Assembly (NCBI GenBank): GCA_046484975.1
Contig: JAWOHX010000011.1
Coordinates: 1-64,000, forward strand
Direction: 5' to 3'
DNA: 64,000 nucleotides
Origin: JAWOHX01 sp046484975
GTDB lineage: Bacteria > Bacillota > Clostridia > DUPQ01
Of this stretch, positions 48,211-58,803 are shown piece after piece (within the stretch, counting starts at the first letter, position 1; each line of letters opens with the position of its first letter). The notes beneath the pieces are model-generated. The model was not told where the DNA came from. It was given only the letters and a program-made list of their open reading frames with translations, and did no database searches. Both the position numbers and the translations under genes were made by a program.

Positions 48211-48252
48211 GAACGCCGTGTGTTTCTATCGGAAAGAGATTGGATTGATTAG

Positions 48253-48495
48253 ATGGAACGGTTGAAAAACAAAAAAAGGATTGTCGGACTGAGACAGACC
48301 CTGAAATCCCTCAGAAGCGGCAAATTGGAAATTGCATATATCGCCATGGACGCGGACCCGAGGGTCGTTGGTGGATTTGAGCAGGAATGCATCAGCATGA
48401 ACGTGGAAATACGCCGTCCGGAAAGCATGAAGGAACTCGGGAAAGAATGCGGCATTGAAGTGGGGACCGCAGTGGCAGGCATTGAAAAAGAATAA
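48253..48495 (+). CDS. ribosomal L7Ae/L30e/S12e/Gadd45-like protein (YbxF type)
   Basis: An 80-residue kink-turn RNA-binding protein. The pattern IVGLRQTLKSLRSGKLEIAYIAMDADPRV and the C-terminal LGKECGIEVGTAVAGI match the bacterial L7Ae-like proteins YbxF/YlxQ that sit before rpsL in Firmicutes. YbxF is known to bind K-turns in vitro; its cellular role is unclear. Confidence 0.93.
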   Translation: MERLKNKKRIVGLRQTLKSLRSGKLEIAYIAMDADPRVVGGFEQECISMNVEIRRPESMKELGKECGIEVGTAVAGIEKE

Positions 48496-48528
48496 AGCAT
48501 ATAGAAAATAGAAAGGAGGTGCAGCAAT

Positions 48529-48939
48529 TTGCCGACATTTAACCAGTTGGTGAGAAAGGGGAGAAAGGTCTCAAAAAAGAAATCAGACTCTCCCGCCCTG
48601 CAGAAAAGCTTGAACACCCTCAAGAAGAGATCCATCGAAATGAGCTGTCCGCAGAAGAGAGGGACCTGTACGGTTGTCAAGACCAATACCCCGAAAAAGC
48701 CCAATTCCGCACTGAGAAAGATTGCCAGGGTCAGGCTGACGAACGGCATCGAAGTCACGGCTTACATCCCGGGCATCGGACACAATCTTCAGGAACACAG
48801 CGTCGTTTTGATCAGGGGCGGCAGGGTCAAGGATCTTCCCGGTGTCAGGTATCACATCGTGAGGGGAACACTGGACACGGCAGGTGTGGACAAAAGGAAA
48901 CAGGGCAGGTCCAAATACGGGACAAAAAAAGGAAAATAA
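48529..48939 (+). CDS. rpsL: 30S ribosomal protein S12
   Basis: A 136-residue decoding-centre protein. It begins with TTG, supported by the very strong AAAGGAGGTG seven bases upstream and by the usual [11 protein letters not shown] start. The streptomycin-related loop KKPNSALRK and the aspartylthiotransferase site with [12 protein letters not shown] are wild type. Confidence 0.98.
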   Translation: MPTFNQLVRKGRKVSKKKSDSPALQKSLNTLKKRSIEMSCPQKRGTCTVVKTNTPKKPNSALRKIARVRLTNGIEVTAYIPGIGHNLQEHSVVLIRGGRVKDLPGVRYHIVRGTLDTAGVDKRKQGRSKYGTKKGK

Positions 48940-48959
48940 AAGAAAATACAGTGCGCCTA

Positions 48960-49013
48960 GTACTTCATCATATATGTATGAAAGCGCCGGCGATGGCTGA
49001 CTGCCACGAGTAC
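48960..49013 (+). other. rpsL-rpsG intergenic region with possible folded RNA
   Basis: The 107-base gap between S12 and S7 can fold as GTACT (48960-48964) with AGTAC (49009-49013), enclosing TCAT/ATGA (48965-48968 with 48978-48981) and TGGC/GCCA (48994-48997 with 49003-49006). In Escherichia coli S7 binds this gap to repress translation; whether this one does is unknown. Confidence 0.35.
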
Positions 49014-49046
49014 CGATGATCGTTTATCGAAAAGGAGGGAAGTAAG

Positions 49047-49517
49047 GTGCCAAGAAAAGGTCATGTACCAAAAAGAGATGTTCTTCCCGATCCCATATAT
49101 AATGACAAGACAGTCACGAAACTTGTCAACAATATCATGTTGGACGGGAAAAAAGGAGTAGCGCAGAGGATCTGCTACGATGCTTTTGACATCATCAAGG
49201 GAAAAACAGGAAAAGATCCTTTGGAAATGTTCAAACTAGCCCTGGACAATATCATGCCGGTCCTGGAGATCAAGGCAAGGAGAGTCGGGGGAGCCACATA
49301 TCAGGTGCCCATAGAAGTCAGACCCGAAAGAAGGCAGGCCCTCGGCTTGAGATGGCTCTGCACATTTGCCAAAAACAGGGGTGAGCGGACCATGAAGGAA
49401 AAGCTTGCGGGCGAGATCATGGATGCCGCCAACGGACAGGGCAATGCATTCAAGAAAAAGGAAGACACCCATAAAATGGCTGAAGCCAACAAGGCTTTTG
49501 CACATTACAGATGGTAA
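49047..49517 (+). CDS. rpsG: 30S ribosomal protein S7
   Basis: A 156-residue 16S rRNA head organiser. It uses a GTG start behind AAAGGAGGGA. It contains [54 protein letters not shown] and the C-terminal [15 protein letters not shown]. Confidence 0.98.
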   Translation: MPRKGHVPKRDVLPDPIYNDKTVTKLVNNIMLDGKKGVAQRICYDAFDIIKGKTGKDPLEMFKLALDNIMPVLEIKARRVGGATYQVPIEVRPERRQALGLRWLCTFAKNRGERTMKEKLAGEIMDAANGQGNAFKKKEDTHKMAEANKAFAHYRW

Positions 49518-49558
49518 TTTCCCATCAAGGGGTGGATTGAAAGGAAGAAAGAGAGAAT

Positions 49559-51628
49559 ATGCCAAGAGAATTCACATTGGATAAAACGAGAAACGTCGGA
49601 ATCATGGCTCATATTGATGCCGGAAAGACGACGACAACAGAGCGCATTCTCTATTATTCCGGACGCCTCCATAAAATGGGGGAGACCCATGATGGATCTG
49701 CCGTCATGGACTGGATGGACCAGGAACAGGAGAGGGGAATCACCATCACCTCTGCGGCTACAACCGCCCAGTGGAACAAACACCGCATCAATGTCATAGA
49801 CACACCCGGGCACGTTGACTTCACGGTGGAGGTGGAACGCTCATTGAGGGTCCTGGATGGGGCCGTTACTTTGTTCTGCGCGAAAGGCGGGGTGGAGCCC
49901 CAGACAGAAACGGTATGGAGGCAGGCGGATAAATATCATGTCCCAAGGCTCGCCTTTATCAACAAAATGGATATTGTGGGAGCGGATTTCTTTCATTGTG
50001 TGGACATGATGAAGGAGCGGCTGGGTGCCAAGGCCATCCCCATCCAGCTGCCCATCGGGGCGGAGGATGCCTTCAAGGGGATTGTGGACCTGGTCAGCTT
50101 CAAGGCCTACTATTACATGGATGACCTCGGCCAGGAGATCGTGGAGCAGGAGATTCCCGCAGAAATGCTCCAGAAAAGCCTGGAATACAGGAACAAGCTG
50201 ATGGAAGTGGTGGCGGAAGAGGATGAGGAGCTCCTGATGAAATACCTCGAAGGCGAGGAAATGACGCAGGATGAGATCAAAAAGGGATTGAGGAAAGCCA
50301 CCATCAAGGTTGACATCATCCCTGTCACATGCGGGTCCGCTTACAAGAACAAGGGCGTGCAGAAACTGCTGGATGCCATTGTGGACTATATGCCCTCGCC
50401 TCTGGACGTGCCTGCCATCAAGGGGGTCGGAGTCAGGGACAAGGAAACTGAAATCATCCGACATTCAGATGACAACGAGCCTTTTTCTGCCCTGGCATTC
50501 AAAATCATGACGGATCCTTATGTGGGGAAATTATGTTTTTTCCGGGTTTACTCAGGAACACTGGACTCCGGGTCATATATTCTCAACAGCACAAAGAACA
50601 ACAAGGAGCGCATCGGCAGGATCCTCCAGATGCATGCCAATGCCAGGGAAGAGATCAAGAAGGTGTATTCCGGAGACATTGCCGCCGCGGTGGGATTGAA
50701 AAACACCACCACGGGAGACACCCTTTGCGATGAGAAACATCCGGTCATACTGGAGGCCATGACCTTTCCGGAACCTGTCATATCCATCGCCATCGAGCCA
50801 AAGACCAAGGCAGGGCAGGAAAAAATGGCGGTGGCCCTGCAGAAACTGGCGGAGGAAGACCCGACCTTCAGAACCTATACGGACAAGGATACGGGGCAGA
50901 CCATCATCCAGGGCATGGGGGAACTCCACCTTGACATCCTGGTCACCCGCATGTTCCGGGAATTCAGCGTGGAGGCCAATGTGGGCAAACCGCAAGTGGC
51001 TTACAAGGAGACCATCAGGAAAAAAGCCACTGCGGAAGGGCGTTTCATCCGGCAGTCCGGCGGCAGAGGCCAATACGGACATTGCCTGATCGAAATCGAA
51101 CCAAGGGCACACGGGGAAGGATATGAGTTCGTGGACAAGATCGTCGGTGGCAGCATCCCAAGGGAATACATCCCTGCGGTGGATGCTGGAATCAGGGATG
51201 CCATGAACAACGGTATCCTTGCCGGGTATCCTGTCCTTGACTTCCGTGTCACCCTGTTGGATGGGTCCTATCATGATGTGGATTCCTCTGAGATGGCATT
51301 CAAAATCGCCGGGTCAATGGCATTTAAAGAAGCATGCAGGAACGCGGACCCCGCCATCCTTGAACCCATCATGAGGGTGGATGTGGTGGTGCCGGAAGAC
51401 TACATGGGGGATGTCATCGGAGACATCAATGCGCGAAGAGGCCGGATAGAAGGCATGGAACCCAGAAACAACATGCAGATCATCCGATCCCTGGTGCCTT
51501 TGTCCGAGATGTTCGGATATGCCACCCAGCTTCGGTCCAGGACCCAGGGTCGCGGAACCTTCACCATGCAGTTTGCCCATTATGAGGAAGTTCCCAAGGC
51601 AATCGCAGACAAGATTTGCGAAATGTAG
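49559..51628 (+). CDS. fusA: elongation factor G
   Basis: The main translocase, 689 residues. G1 [16 protein letters not shown]2 [11 protein letters not shown]3 DTPGHVDFT and G4 NKMD are canonical. It lies in the str operon after rpsG. The diverged paralogue after rex has the same length but altered G1, G3 and G4. Confidence 0.99.
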   Translation: MPREFTLDKTRNVGIMAHIDAGKTTTTERILYYSGRLHKMGETHDGSAVMDWMDQEQERGITITSAATTAQWNKHRINVIDTPGHVDFTVEVERSLRVLDGAVTLFCAKGGVEPQTETVWRQADKYHVPRLAFINKMDIVGADFFHCVDMMKERLGAKAIPIQLPIGAEDAFKGIVDLVSFKAYYYMDDLGQEIVEQEIPAEMLQKSLEYRNKLMEVVAEEDEELLMKYLEGEEMTQDEIKKGLRKATIKVDIIPVTCGSAYKNKGVQKLLDAIVDYMPSPLDVPAIKGVGVRDKETEIIRHSDDNEPFSALAFKIMTDPYVGKLCFFRVYSGTLDSGSYILNSTKNNKERIGRILQMHANAREEIKKVYSGDIAAAVGLKNTTTGDTLCDEKHPVILEAMTFPEPVISIAIEPKTKAGQEKMAVALQKLAEEDPTFRTYTDKDTGQTIIQGMGELHLDILVTRMFREFSVEANVGKPQVAYKETIRKKATAEGRFIRQSGGRGQYGHCLIEIEPRAHGEGYEFVDKIVGGSIPREYIPAVDAGIRDAMNNGILAGYPVLDFRVTLLDGSYHDVDSSEMAFKIAGSMAFKEACRNADPAILEPIMRVDVVVPEDYMGDVIGDINARRGRIEGMEPRNNMQIIRSLVPLSEMFGYATQLRSRTQGRGTFTMQFAHYEEVPKAIADKICEM

Positions 51629-51630
51629 GG

Positions 51631-51659
51631 TTGACGGTTGGATGAAACATGTATAAAAT
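51631..51659 (+). promoter_or_regulatory. tuf promoter
   Basis: TTGACG (51631-51636) and TAAAAT (51654-51659) have a 17-base spacer; a leader of about 80 bases precedes tuf. Confidence 0.65.
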
Positions 51660-51745
51660 GATAGTGATATACGCGTAAATGCTGTTTCATATCATTTGGT
51701 CATGAAAATCAATATTGTGTTTAATTTTAAGGGAGGAAATATAAA

Positions 51746-52951
51746 ATGGGAAAAGCTAAATTTGAGAGAACAAAACCGCATGCCAACATCGGTACGATAG
51801 GCCATGTTGACCACGGTAAAACCACACTGACAGCTGCTATAACCAAAGTCCTGGGTCTCACGAACAAAAATATCAAATTCATGGCCTATGACGCCATTGA
51901 TGCAGCACCGGAAGAAAAAGAAAGAGGCATCACCATATCAACGGCCCATGTCGAATATGAAACCAAGAGCAGGCATTATGCCCATGTTGACTGCCCTGGC
52001 CACGCCGACTATGTCAAGAACATGATCACCGGAGCCGCCCAGATGGACGGTGCAATACTTGTCGTGTCCGCCGCCGATGGCCCCATGCCCCAGACAAGAG
52101 AGCACATCCTTCTTGCCAGGCAGGTTGGTGTACCCCATATCGTGGTATACATGAACAAGACCGACATGGTGGATGATCCCGAGCTCATCGAGCTGGTGGA
52201 AATGGAACTCAGGGAACTGCTCAGCGAATACAATTTTGACGGGGACAACATTCCCATCGTCAAAGGATCTGCACTCCTTGCCCTGGAATCCACATCCACG
52301 GACCAGACCGCACCCGAATATGCAACCATCCTGGAGCTGATGGAAGCCGTCGACAGCTATATTCCGACTCCTGAAAGGGAAACCGATAAGCCTTTCCTCA
52401 TGCCTGTTGAGGATGTGTTCACCATCACCGGCCGCGGAACCGTCGCCACCGGAAGGATTGAAAGAGGCAAAGTCAAGACCGGGGAGGAAGTTGAAATCGT
52501 GGGCTTCCAGGAAAAATCAAGGAAGACCATCTGCACAGGCGTGGAGATGTTCAGGAAGATCCTGGATGAAGCCTTTGCAGGGGACAACGTCGGATGCCTT
52601 CTCAGGGGAGTCCAGAGAAGCGAAATCGAAAGAGGCCAGGTCCTTGCGAAACCCGGTTCCATCACCCCGCATACGGAATTCGAGAGCCAGGTGTACGTGT
52701 TGACCAATGATGAAGGCGGAAGGCATACTCCCTTCTTCACGGGATACAGGCCCCAGTTCTATTTCAGGACCACCGATGTCACCGGTGTGGCAACCCTTCC
52801 CGAAGGCGTGGAAATGTGCATGCCCGGCGACCACATCACCATGACCATCAAGCTCATCACCCCCATCGCCATGGAGGAAGGCCTGCGCTTCGCCATCAGG
52901 GAAGGCGGACGCACCGTGGGATCGGGAACCGTGTCCAAAGTCATCAAATAG
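51746..52951 (+). CDS. tuf: elongation factor Tu
   Basis: A 401-residue GTPase that carries aminoacyl-tRNA to the ribosome. G1 is [15 protein letters not shown]3 [36 protein letters not shown] in outline, and G4 NKTD where NKCD or NKVD is usual. The C-terminal domain III ends [24 protein letters not shown]. It is the last gene of the block, with a strong terminator; the S10 operon does not follow. Confidence 0.99.
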   Translation: MGKAKFERTKPHANIGTIGHVDHGKTTLTAAITKVLGLTNKNIKFMAYDAIDAAPEEKERGITISTAHVEYETKSRHYAHVDCPGHADYVKNMITGAAQMDGAILVVSAADGPMPQTREHILLARQVGVPHIVVYMNKTDMVDDPELIELVEMELRELLSEYNFDGDNIPIVKGSALLALESTSTDQTAPEYATILELMEAVDSYIPTPERETDKPFLMPVEDVFTITGRGTVATGRIERGKVKTGEEVEIVGFQEKSRKTICTGVEMFRKILDEAFAGDNVGCLLRGVQRSEIERGQVLAKPGSITPHTEFESQVYVLTNDEGGRHTPFFTGYRPQFYFRTTDVTGVATLPEGVEMCMPGDHITMTIKLITPIAMEEGLRFAIREGGRTVGSGTVSKVIK

Positions 52952-52970
52952 AATCCTGAAGGACATCACG

Positions 52971-53001
52971 AAAGGAACTGTTTATACAGTTCCTTTTTTT
53001 T
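52971..53001 (+). terminator. intrinsic terminator after tuf
   Basis: AAAGGAACTGT (52971-52981) and ACAGTTCCTTT (52986-52996) form an 11-bp stem with a 4-base loop, followed by a T run. Confidence 0.92.
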
Positions 53002-53032
53002 AACTTAAATATGAAAGAAATAGTGCTAATAC

Positions 53033-54438
<1,406 letters not shown>

Positions 54439-54508
54439 GCACTTTGATGGTATTTTTCTCCCGGATGGGGTATGATTAACATGACTACAGCCTGAGGGAG
54501 GACATGTT

Positions 54509-55690
54509 ATGCAAAAAATCACTGAAAACATTCTCTGGACGGGAATCAAGGACTGGGACTTAAGGCATTTTCATGGGCAGGAGTTATCCACACAAAGGGG
54601 AACCACCTACAATGCATATATCATCCTGGACAAGAAAAACGTTCTGGTGGATACGGTCTGGCCTCCCCATGCACTGCCTTTCATGGATGAAATCCGGGCA
54701 TTCGGCGTCGAAAACATCGATGCCATCATCATCAACCACATGGAGCCGGACCATGGCGGAACCCTGGGAATGATCATGGACATCAAACCGGACATCCCCA
54801 TCTACTGCACTCAGAAAGGGAAAGAGATCATTACGTCCTACTTCCGAAAAGACTGGAATTTTGTCACCGTTAAGACAGGCGACACCCTGGATATCGGTGA
54901 AAATACCCTGACCTTCGTAGAAATGAAAATGATTCACTGGCCAGACAGCATGATGGTGTATGCGGACAAGGAGAAAGTCCTTTTTTCCAATGACGCCTTC
55001 GGACAGCATTACTGCACGAAGTCCCTCTTCAATGACGAGGTGGACAATCATGAACTTTACCAGGAGGCAATCAAGTATTATGCCAATATCCTGACCCCGT
55101 TTGCCTCCTTGATCAAAAGCAAGGTTCTTGAGATCAACAAGCTGGGTCTTGATGTGAAGATCATCGCCCCCAGCCATGGGGTCCTGTGGAGGGAGAATCC
55201 TTTCCAGATCGTGGAAAAATATCTGGAATGGTCGGATTCCTACCAGGAGGATTTCGTTGTGGTCATCTATGACACCATGTACCAGTCCACCAAAAAAATG
55301 GCTGAAGGCATCGAGAAAGGACTGCGGGGAAAAGGGGTCCTGGTGAAACTCTACAATGCAGCAGTGACAGACCCCTCTTATCTGCTCACAGAGATTTTCA
55401 AATCCAAGGGGATGGCAGTCGGCAGCTGCACCGTGAACAACGGGGCCATGGCTTCCATCCATACACTGGTTCACGAGATCAGGTCCCATAAATTCAAAGA
55501 CAAGCCTTTTCTTGCATTCGGAAGCCACGGATGGAGCGGGGAAGCTGCAAGGGACATCCACGAAGGACTGTTGGCGGCCAAACTGAGTCCTGTGGCTAAT
55601 CCCGTGACGGCAAAGTACAATCCGGGAGAGGATGTCCTGGAGGCATGCGAAAAAGCGGGAGCCATGCTGGCGGATATTCTTAAGATATAG
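54509..55690 (+). CDS. A-type flavoprotein / flavodiiron protein (FprA family)
   Basis: A 393-residue flavodiiron enzyme that reduces O2 and/or NO in anaerobes. The metallo-beta-lactamase-like half carries the diiron ligands: His77, Glu79, Asp81 and His82 in NHMEPDHGG, the His in MIHWPDSM, the Asp in FSNDAFGQH and the His in APSHGVLW. The C-terminal flavodoxin domain starts VVVIYDTMYQSTKKMAEGI and has GSHGWSGEA. No rubredoxin domain is fused, so an external electron donor is needed. Confidence 0.96.
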   Translation: MQKITENILWTGIKDWDLRHFHGQELSTQRGTTYNAYIILDKKNVLVDTVWPPHALPFMDEIRAFGVENIDAIIINHMEPDHGGTLGMIMDIKPDIPIYCTQKGKEIITSYFRKDWNFVTVKTGDTLDIGENTLTFVEMKMIHWPDSMMVYADKEKVLFSNDAFGQHYCTKSLFNDEVDNHELYQEAIKYYANILTPFASLIKSKVLEINKLGLDVKIIAPSHGVLWRENPFQIVEKYLEWSDSYQEDFVVVIYDTMYQSTKKMAEGIEKGLRGKGVLVKLYNAAVTDPSYLLTEIFKSKGMAVGSCTVNNGAMASIHTLVHEIRSHKFKDKPFLAFGSHGWSGEAARDIHEGLLAAKLSPVANPVTAKYNPGEDVLEACEKAGAMLADILKI

Positions 55691-55698
55691 AACTTGAC

Positions 55699-55730
55699 AA
55701 GAAGGATGAAGTATTTCCCCTTCTTTCTCC
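55699..55730 (+). terminator. weak terminator candidate after the flavodiiron gene
   Basis: AAGAAGG (55699-55705) pairs with CCTTCTT (55719-55725) around a 13-base loop, followed by a pyrimidine tract. Confidence 0.35.
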
Positions 55731-55743
55731 TTTCAAAAAGAGG

Positions 55744-55749
55744 TATAAT
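55744..55749 (+). promoter_or_regulatory. candidate -10 box of the J-like paralogue B gene
   Basis: TATAAT lies 35 bases before the start codon; the -35 position (TTCTTT) is poor. Confidence 0.4.
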
Positions 55750-55783
55750 GTGCGTATAAGGGAATAATTCAAAGGAGTGCTTG

Positions 55784-56605
55784 ATGATGTCAGAAATGAT
55801 GACCAGGGAAAAAGCTTATGAAATCCTGGGGTTGCCGCAGGATGCCCCTGAGCAGGATATCAAGATCAAATACGAGAATTTCATGAGGCGGCATAGATAT
55901 GATGAGACCATTGATGTGGATCTCCTGACACAAGCCCATGACACCCTGATGGGATATGACATGCACAGCAAGGACAAGGACCCTGCATATGCCCAGAAAG
56001 GCCTCAACAAAAAGAAAGTGGATAATTTCTTCTACCACCATAAGAGGAATCTCCTCTACGGAGCAGTCATCCTCATCATTCTTGTAGCCTTGTCCTTCTC
56101 CTTGTTCAGTGGAAGGAGGAAGGTGGACTTCGGGGTTGCTTTCATCGGCAATTTGACCATGTCCGACATAACCCGGGTGGAGGAGTATCTTCAGACGGTA
56201 TACGAGATCAACAACATCGGGGTCACCTATGCCTCCTATGCATTGGACCAGGGGGAAGCCTCCGCAGCCAACATCATCCGGCTCATGGGAGTCATCACCG
56301 ACCCGATGTACAACGTCCTCTATATGAACAAGGAGGCCGCGGAATTCCTCGCTACTGAAGAGGGTCTGGTTGATCTGACCCCTTATTTCACCGAGATCGG
56401 CATCGTCAGACAGGACGAAAGGATACTCTGGGTAACCACCGACACGGGGAAAGTGATTGCGGGTGCCATTTTGGTCGGCAGGGATCTTGAATTACAAGAC
56501 CTGATCATCGGGTTCGTCCCGGATTACATCGGCATATCCAAAAGCGACACGGACAAGACAACATCCATCACCTTAATCAGGGGATTATTGGAAAGAAGGC
56601 TATAA
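55784..56605 (+). CDS. membrane protein with degenerate J-like N-terminal domain (paralogue B)
   Basis: A 273-residue relative of the protein at 34645-35442. Residues 5-55 are clearly J-like (KAYEILGLPQDAPEQDIKIKYENFMRRH, then LLTQAHDTLMG), but HPD is replaced by HRYD. A basic linker (KKKVDNFFYHHKRN) leads to one membrane span near 88-107, then a roughly 160-residue extracytoplasmic domain starting VDFGVAFIGNL. ATG 55784 is 6 bases after AAAGGAG; ATG codons at 55787 and 55796 are alternatives. It has its own promoter and is not in an operon with its neighbours, so conserved context does not reveal the role. Confidence 0.75.
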   Translation: MMSEMMTREKAYEILGLPQDAPEQDIKIKYENFMRRHRYDETIDVDLLTQAHDTLMGYDMHSKDKDPAYAQKGLNKKKVDNFFYHHKRNLLYGAVILIILVALSFSLFSGRRKVDFGVAFIGNLTMSDITRVEEYLQTVYEINNIGVTYASYALDQGEASAANIIRLMGVITDPMYNVLYMNKEAAEFLATEEGLVDLTPYFTEIGIVRQDERILWVTTDTGKVIAGAILVGRDLELQDLIIGFVPDYIGISKSDTDKTTSITLIRGLLERRL

Positions 56606-56665
56606 ATCCCACTTAATATCAATAAATATTAGATATTTCCCTACTGGCATTTTTACGGGATGCTA

Positions 56666-56671
56666 TATAAT
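56666..56671 (+). promoter_or_regulatory. candidate -10 box of the MoxR operon
   Basis: TATAAT is present 38 bases before the start codon; no convincing -35 box is seen. Confidence 0.4.
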
Positions 56672-56708
56672 TGTGTTGCAATCTTTTTATTGAAGGAGTG
56701 TACGTCAC

Positions 56709-57668
56709 ATGGAATATATCAAAGAATTGTCCGATCGGATCAGGGAAAACATTGCCAAGGTCATCATTGGAAAGGATGAGGTCATTGACATCGTGCTGGC
56801 CTCCCTTTTCTCCTCCGGCCATGTCCTTCTGGAGGATGTTCCGGGATTGGGAAAGACGGTGCTGGCAAAAAGCCTCGCCAGGTCCATCGGTTGCGACTTC
56901 AAGAGGATCCAGTTCACTCCTGACCTCCTGCCTGGAGACCTGACTGGTGTAAGCGTCTACAATCAGAGGGAATCCGATTTCATTTTCCGGGAAGGTCCGC
57001 TTTTCACCCAGATTGTCCTTGCCGATGAAATCAACAGGGCCACTCCCAGAACCCAGTCTGCCCTTTTGGAATGCATGGAGGAACACCAGATTACCGTGGA
57101 AGGCAAGACCATGATCCTTAAAGAACCCTTCTTTGTCATTGCCACCCAGAATCCCCTGGAGACCCAAGGCACCTTCCCTCTTCCCGAGGCCCAGATGGAC
57201 AGGTTTTTCGTCAAACTGAGCATCGGTTATCCCTCCCATGGGGAAAGCATCAGCATCCTGGACCGCTTTGAAAAGGACAAACCCCTTGAACGGCTGGAAA
57301 CTGTGGCAACGGCCGAGGAAATTGTCAAGGTGCAGGAAATGATGAACAAGATATTCGTCAGCGACGACATCAAGGAATATATTGTGGACATCACCGAGGC
57401 CACCAGGGAGCATGCACGGCTGATCCTGGGACTTAGCCCGAGGGGCAGCATCTCCCTGATGAAAGCCGCCAGGGCATATGCGGCCATCCGGGGCAGGGAT
57501 TTCGTGATTCCCACGGATGTCAAGGCCGTAGGAGTCTGGGTCATGTCCCACCGGGTAATGCTACGGGGTCATGCCATCACTTCCGGAGGAAAAGGGACCG
57601 CAGATGTCATCAAAGAAATTTTTGACACCGTCAAGGTGCCCACAGAGGACATCGAAGGAGAAAAATAA
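56709..57668 (+). CDS. MoxR family AAA+ ATPase
   Basis: A 319-residue AAA+ chaperone-like ATPase. Walker A is EDVPGLGKTVLAKSLA, the MoxR-type loop FTPDLLPGDLTGVSVYNQ follows, Walker B is LADEINRATPRTQSALLECMEE, sensor 1 ATQNPLETQGTFPLPEAQMDRF, and the C-terminal sensor 2 has LGLSPRGSISLMKAARA. Such proteins act with VWA or DUF58 partners on protein complexes. The DUF58 gene starts directly at its stop codon. Confidence 0.95.
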   Translation: MEYIKELSDRIRENIAKVIIGKDEVIDIVLASLFSSGHVLLEDVPGLGKTVLAKSLARSIGCDFKRIQFTPDLLPGDLTGVSVYNQRESDFIFREGPLFTQIVLADEINRATPRTQSALLECMEEHQITVEGKTMILKEPFFVIATQNPLETQGTFPLPEAQMDRFFVKLSIGYPSHGESISILDRFEKDKPLERLETVATAEEIVKVQEMMNKIFVSDDIKEYIVDITEATREHARLILGLSPRGSISLMKAARAYAAIRGRDFVIPTDVKAVGVWVMSHRVMLRGHAITSGGKGTADVIKEIFDTVKVPTEDIEGEK

Positions 57669-58790
57669 ATGGAACTGATTTTTATTGCAGTTCTGGTTAT
57701 GACGTTCTTCCTGATTGAATTGGTGTTCTATAAATTTTTCCTTCTCAAGAACATGGAGTATACCCTTTCCTTCAGCCAAAAGCATGCATTTGAAAACGAC
57801 GACATGTATGTGGATGAGGTCATCTACAACAAGAAACCCATCTATATCCCCTGGGTCAAGGCAGACATCCATTCGTCCAAATGGCTGGAATTTGCCAATG
57901 CCAGCTCGGTGATCATCGATGAGAGACGATTCGTCACCAGTGGATTCATGCTCAAGGCTTTCCAGAAGACAACAAGAAGATGGTATATGAAATGCACGAA
58001 GAGAGGAGTGTTTGATATTGACAACGCCACGCTGACCTGCGGGGATCTTCTGGGGCTGGTCACGGAATCCAAGGCTGTCCCTGTGAAGACCCGGTTGACC
58101 GTATACCCCGGCCTGGTGGATCTCAGCGAGACGTTTTTCAGCACCCGGGACATCATGGGGGATGCCATCGTAAAGCGATTCATCATCGATGACCCGTTCA
58201 TTGTGAAAGGGACCCGGGAATATATGCCGGGGGATGCCATCAACAGAATCAACTGGAAGGCCACGGCCCGGCATGACAGGCTGATGGTAAAGGAAAACGA
58301 CTTCACGGCGAAAATGGGGATCACCGTCCTGATGAACATCCAGTCCGCCGACAATGAGTTCAACATGGTGAAGAACAAGGATGTGGTGGAACTGGCCATC
58401 AAGGTCTCGGCCACCATCCTCAACAGGGGATATTCCACGGGGATGCCGTTGCGCTTCGCCACCAACGGGTGCGTCGTGGATCGAGACGATGAGATGGTTT
58501 TCTCCGAGATCGGCAACGGGCAGGAACACTATATGGAGCTGCTGACAGTCCTGGCGCAGCTTAAATTGAAAAATGTCAGGGATTTCCCCATATTCGTGAA
58601 CGCCCAGATGGAAAATATCCGGAACACCCAGGTCTATATCGTGACCGCATACTACAACGAGGATATTCTCGGCCTGGCCAGGGAGATGCAGAAGTCTTCC
58701 AACACCGTCAAGGTGCTGGTCCTGGACACCTACTCTGATGGAATGCCGGTGTCCGGGGATATCGAAACCTATTTCATGGGCAGGAAATAG
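57669..58790 (+). CDS. DUF58 domain protein
   Basis: A 373-residue partner of the upstream MoxR ATPase. An N-terminal membrane segment (residues 3-22) is followed by beta domains and the DUF58 signature REYMPGDAINRINWKATARHD near residue 180, then a VWA-like Rossmann region (ITVLMNIQSADN). It abuts moxR without a gap, and a membrane protein with a DUF4129-like tail follows, completing the usual trio. Confidence 0.9.
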   Translation: MELIFIAVLVMTFFLIELVFYKFFLLKNMEYTLSFSQKHAFENDDMYVDEVIYNKKPIYIPWVKADIHSSKWLEFANASSVIIDERRFVTSGFMLKAFQKTTRRWYMKCTKRGVFDIDNATLTCGDLLGLVTESKAVPVKTRLTVYPGLVDLSETFFSTRDIMGDAIVKRFIIDDPFIVKGTREYMPGDAINRINWKATARHDRLMVKENDFTAKMGITVLMNIQSADNEFNMVKNKDVVELAIKVSATILNRGYSTGMPLRFATNGCVVDRDDEMVFSEIGNGQEHYMELLTVLAQLKLKNVRDFPIFVNAQMENIRNTQVYIVTAYYNEDILGLAREMQKSSNTVKVLVLDTYSDGMPVSGDIETYFMGRK

Positions 58791-58803
58791 AAAGGAACGC
58801 ACT

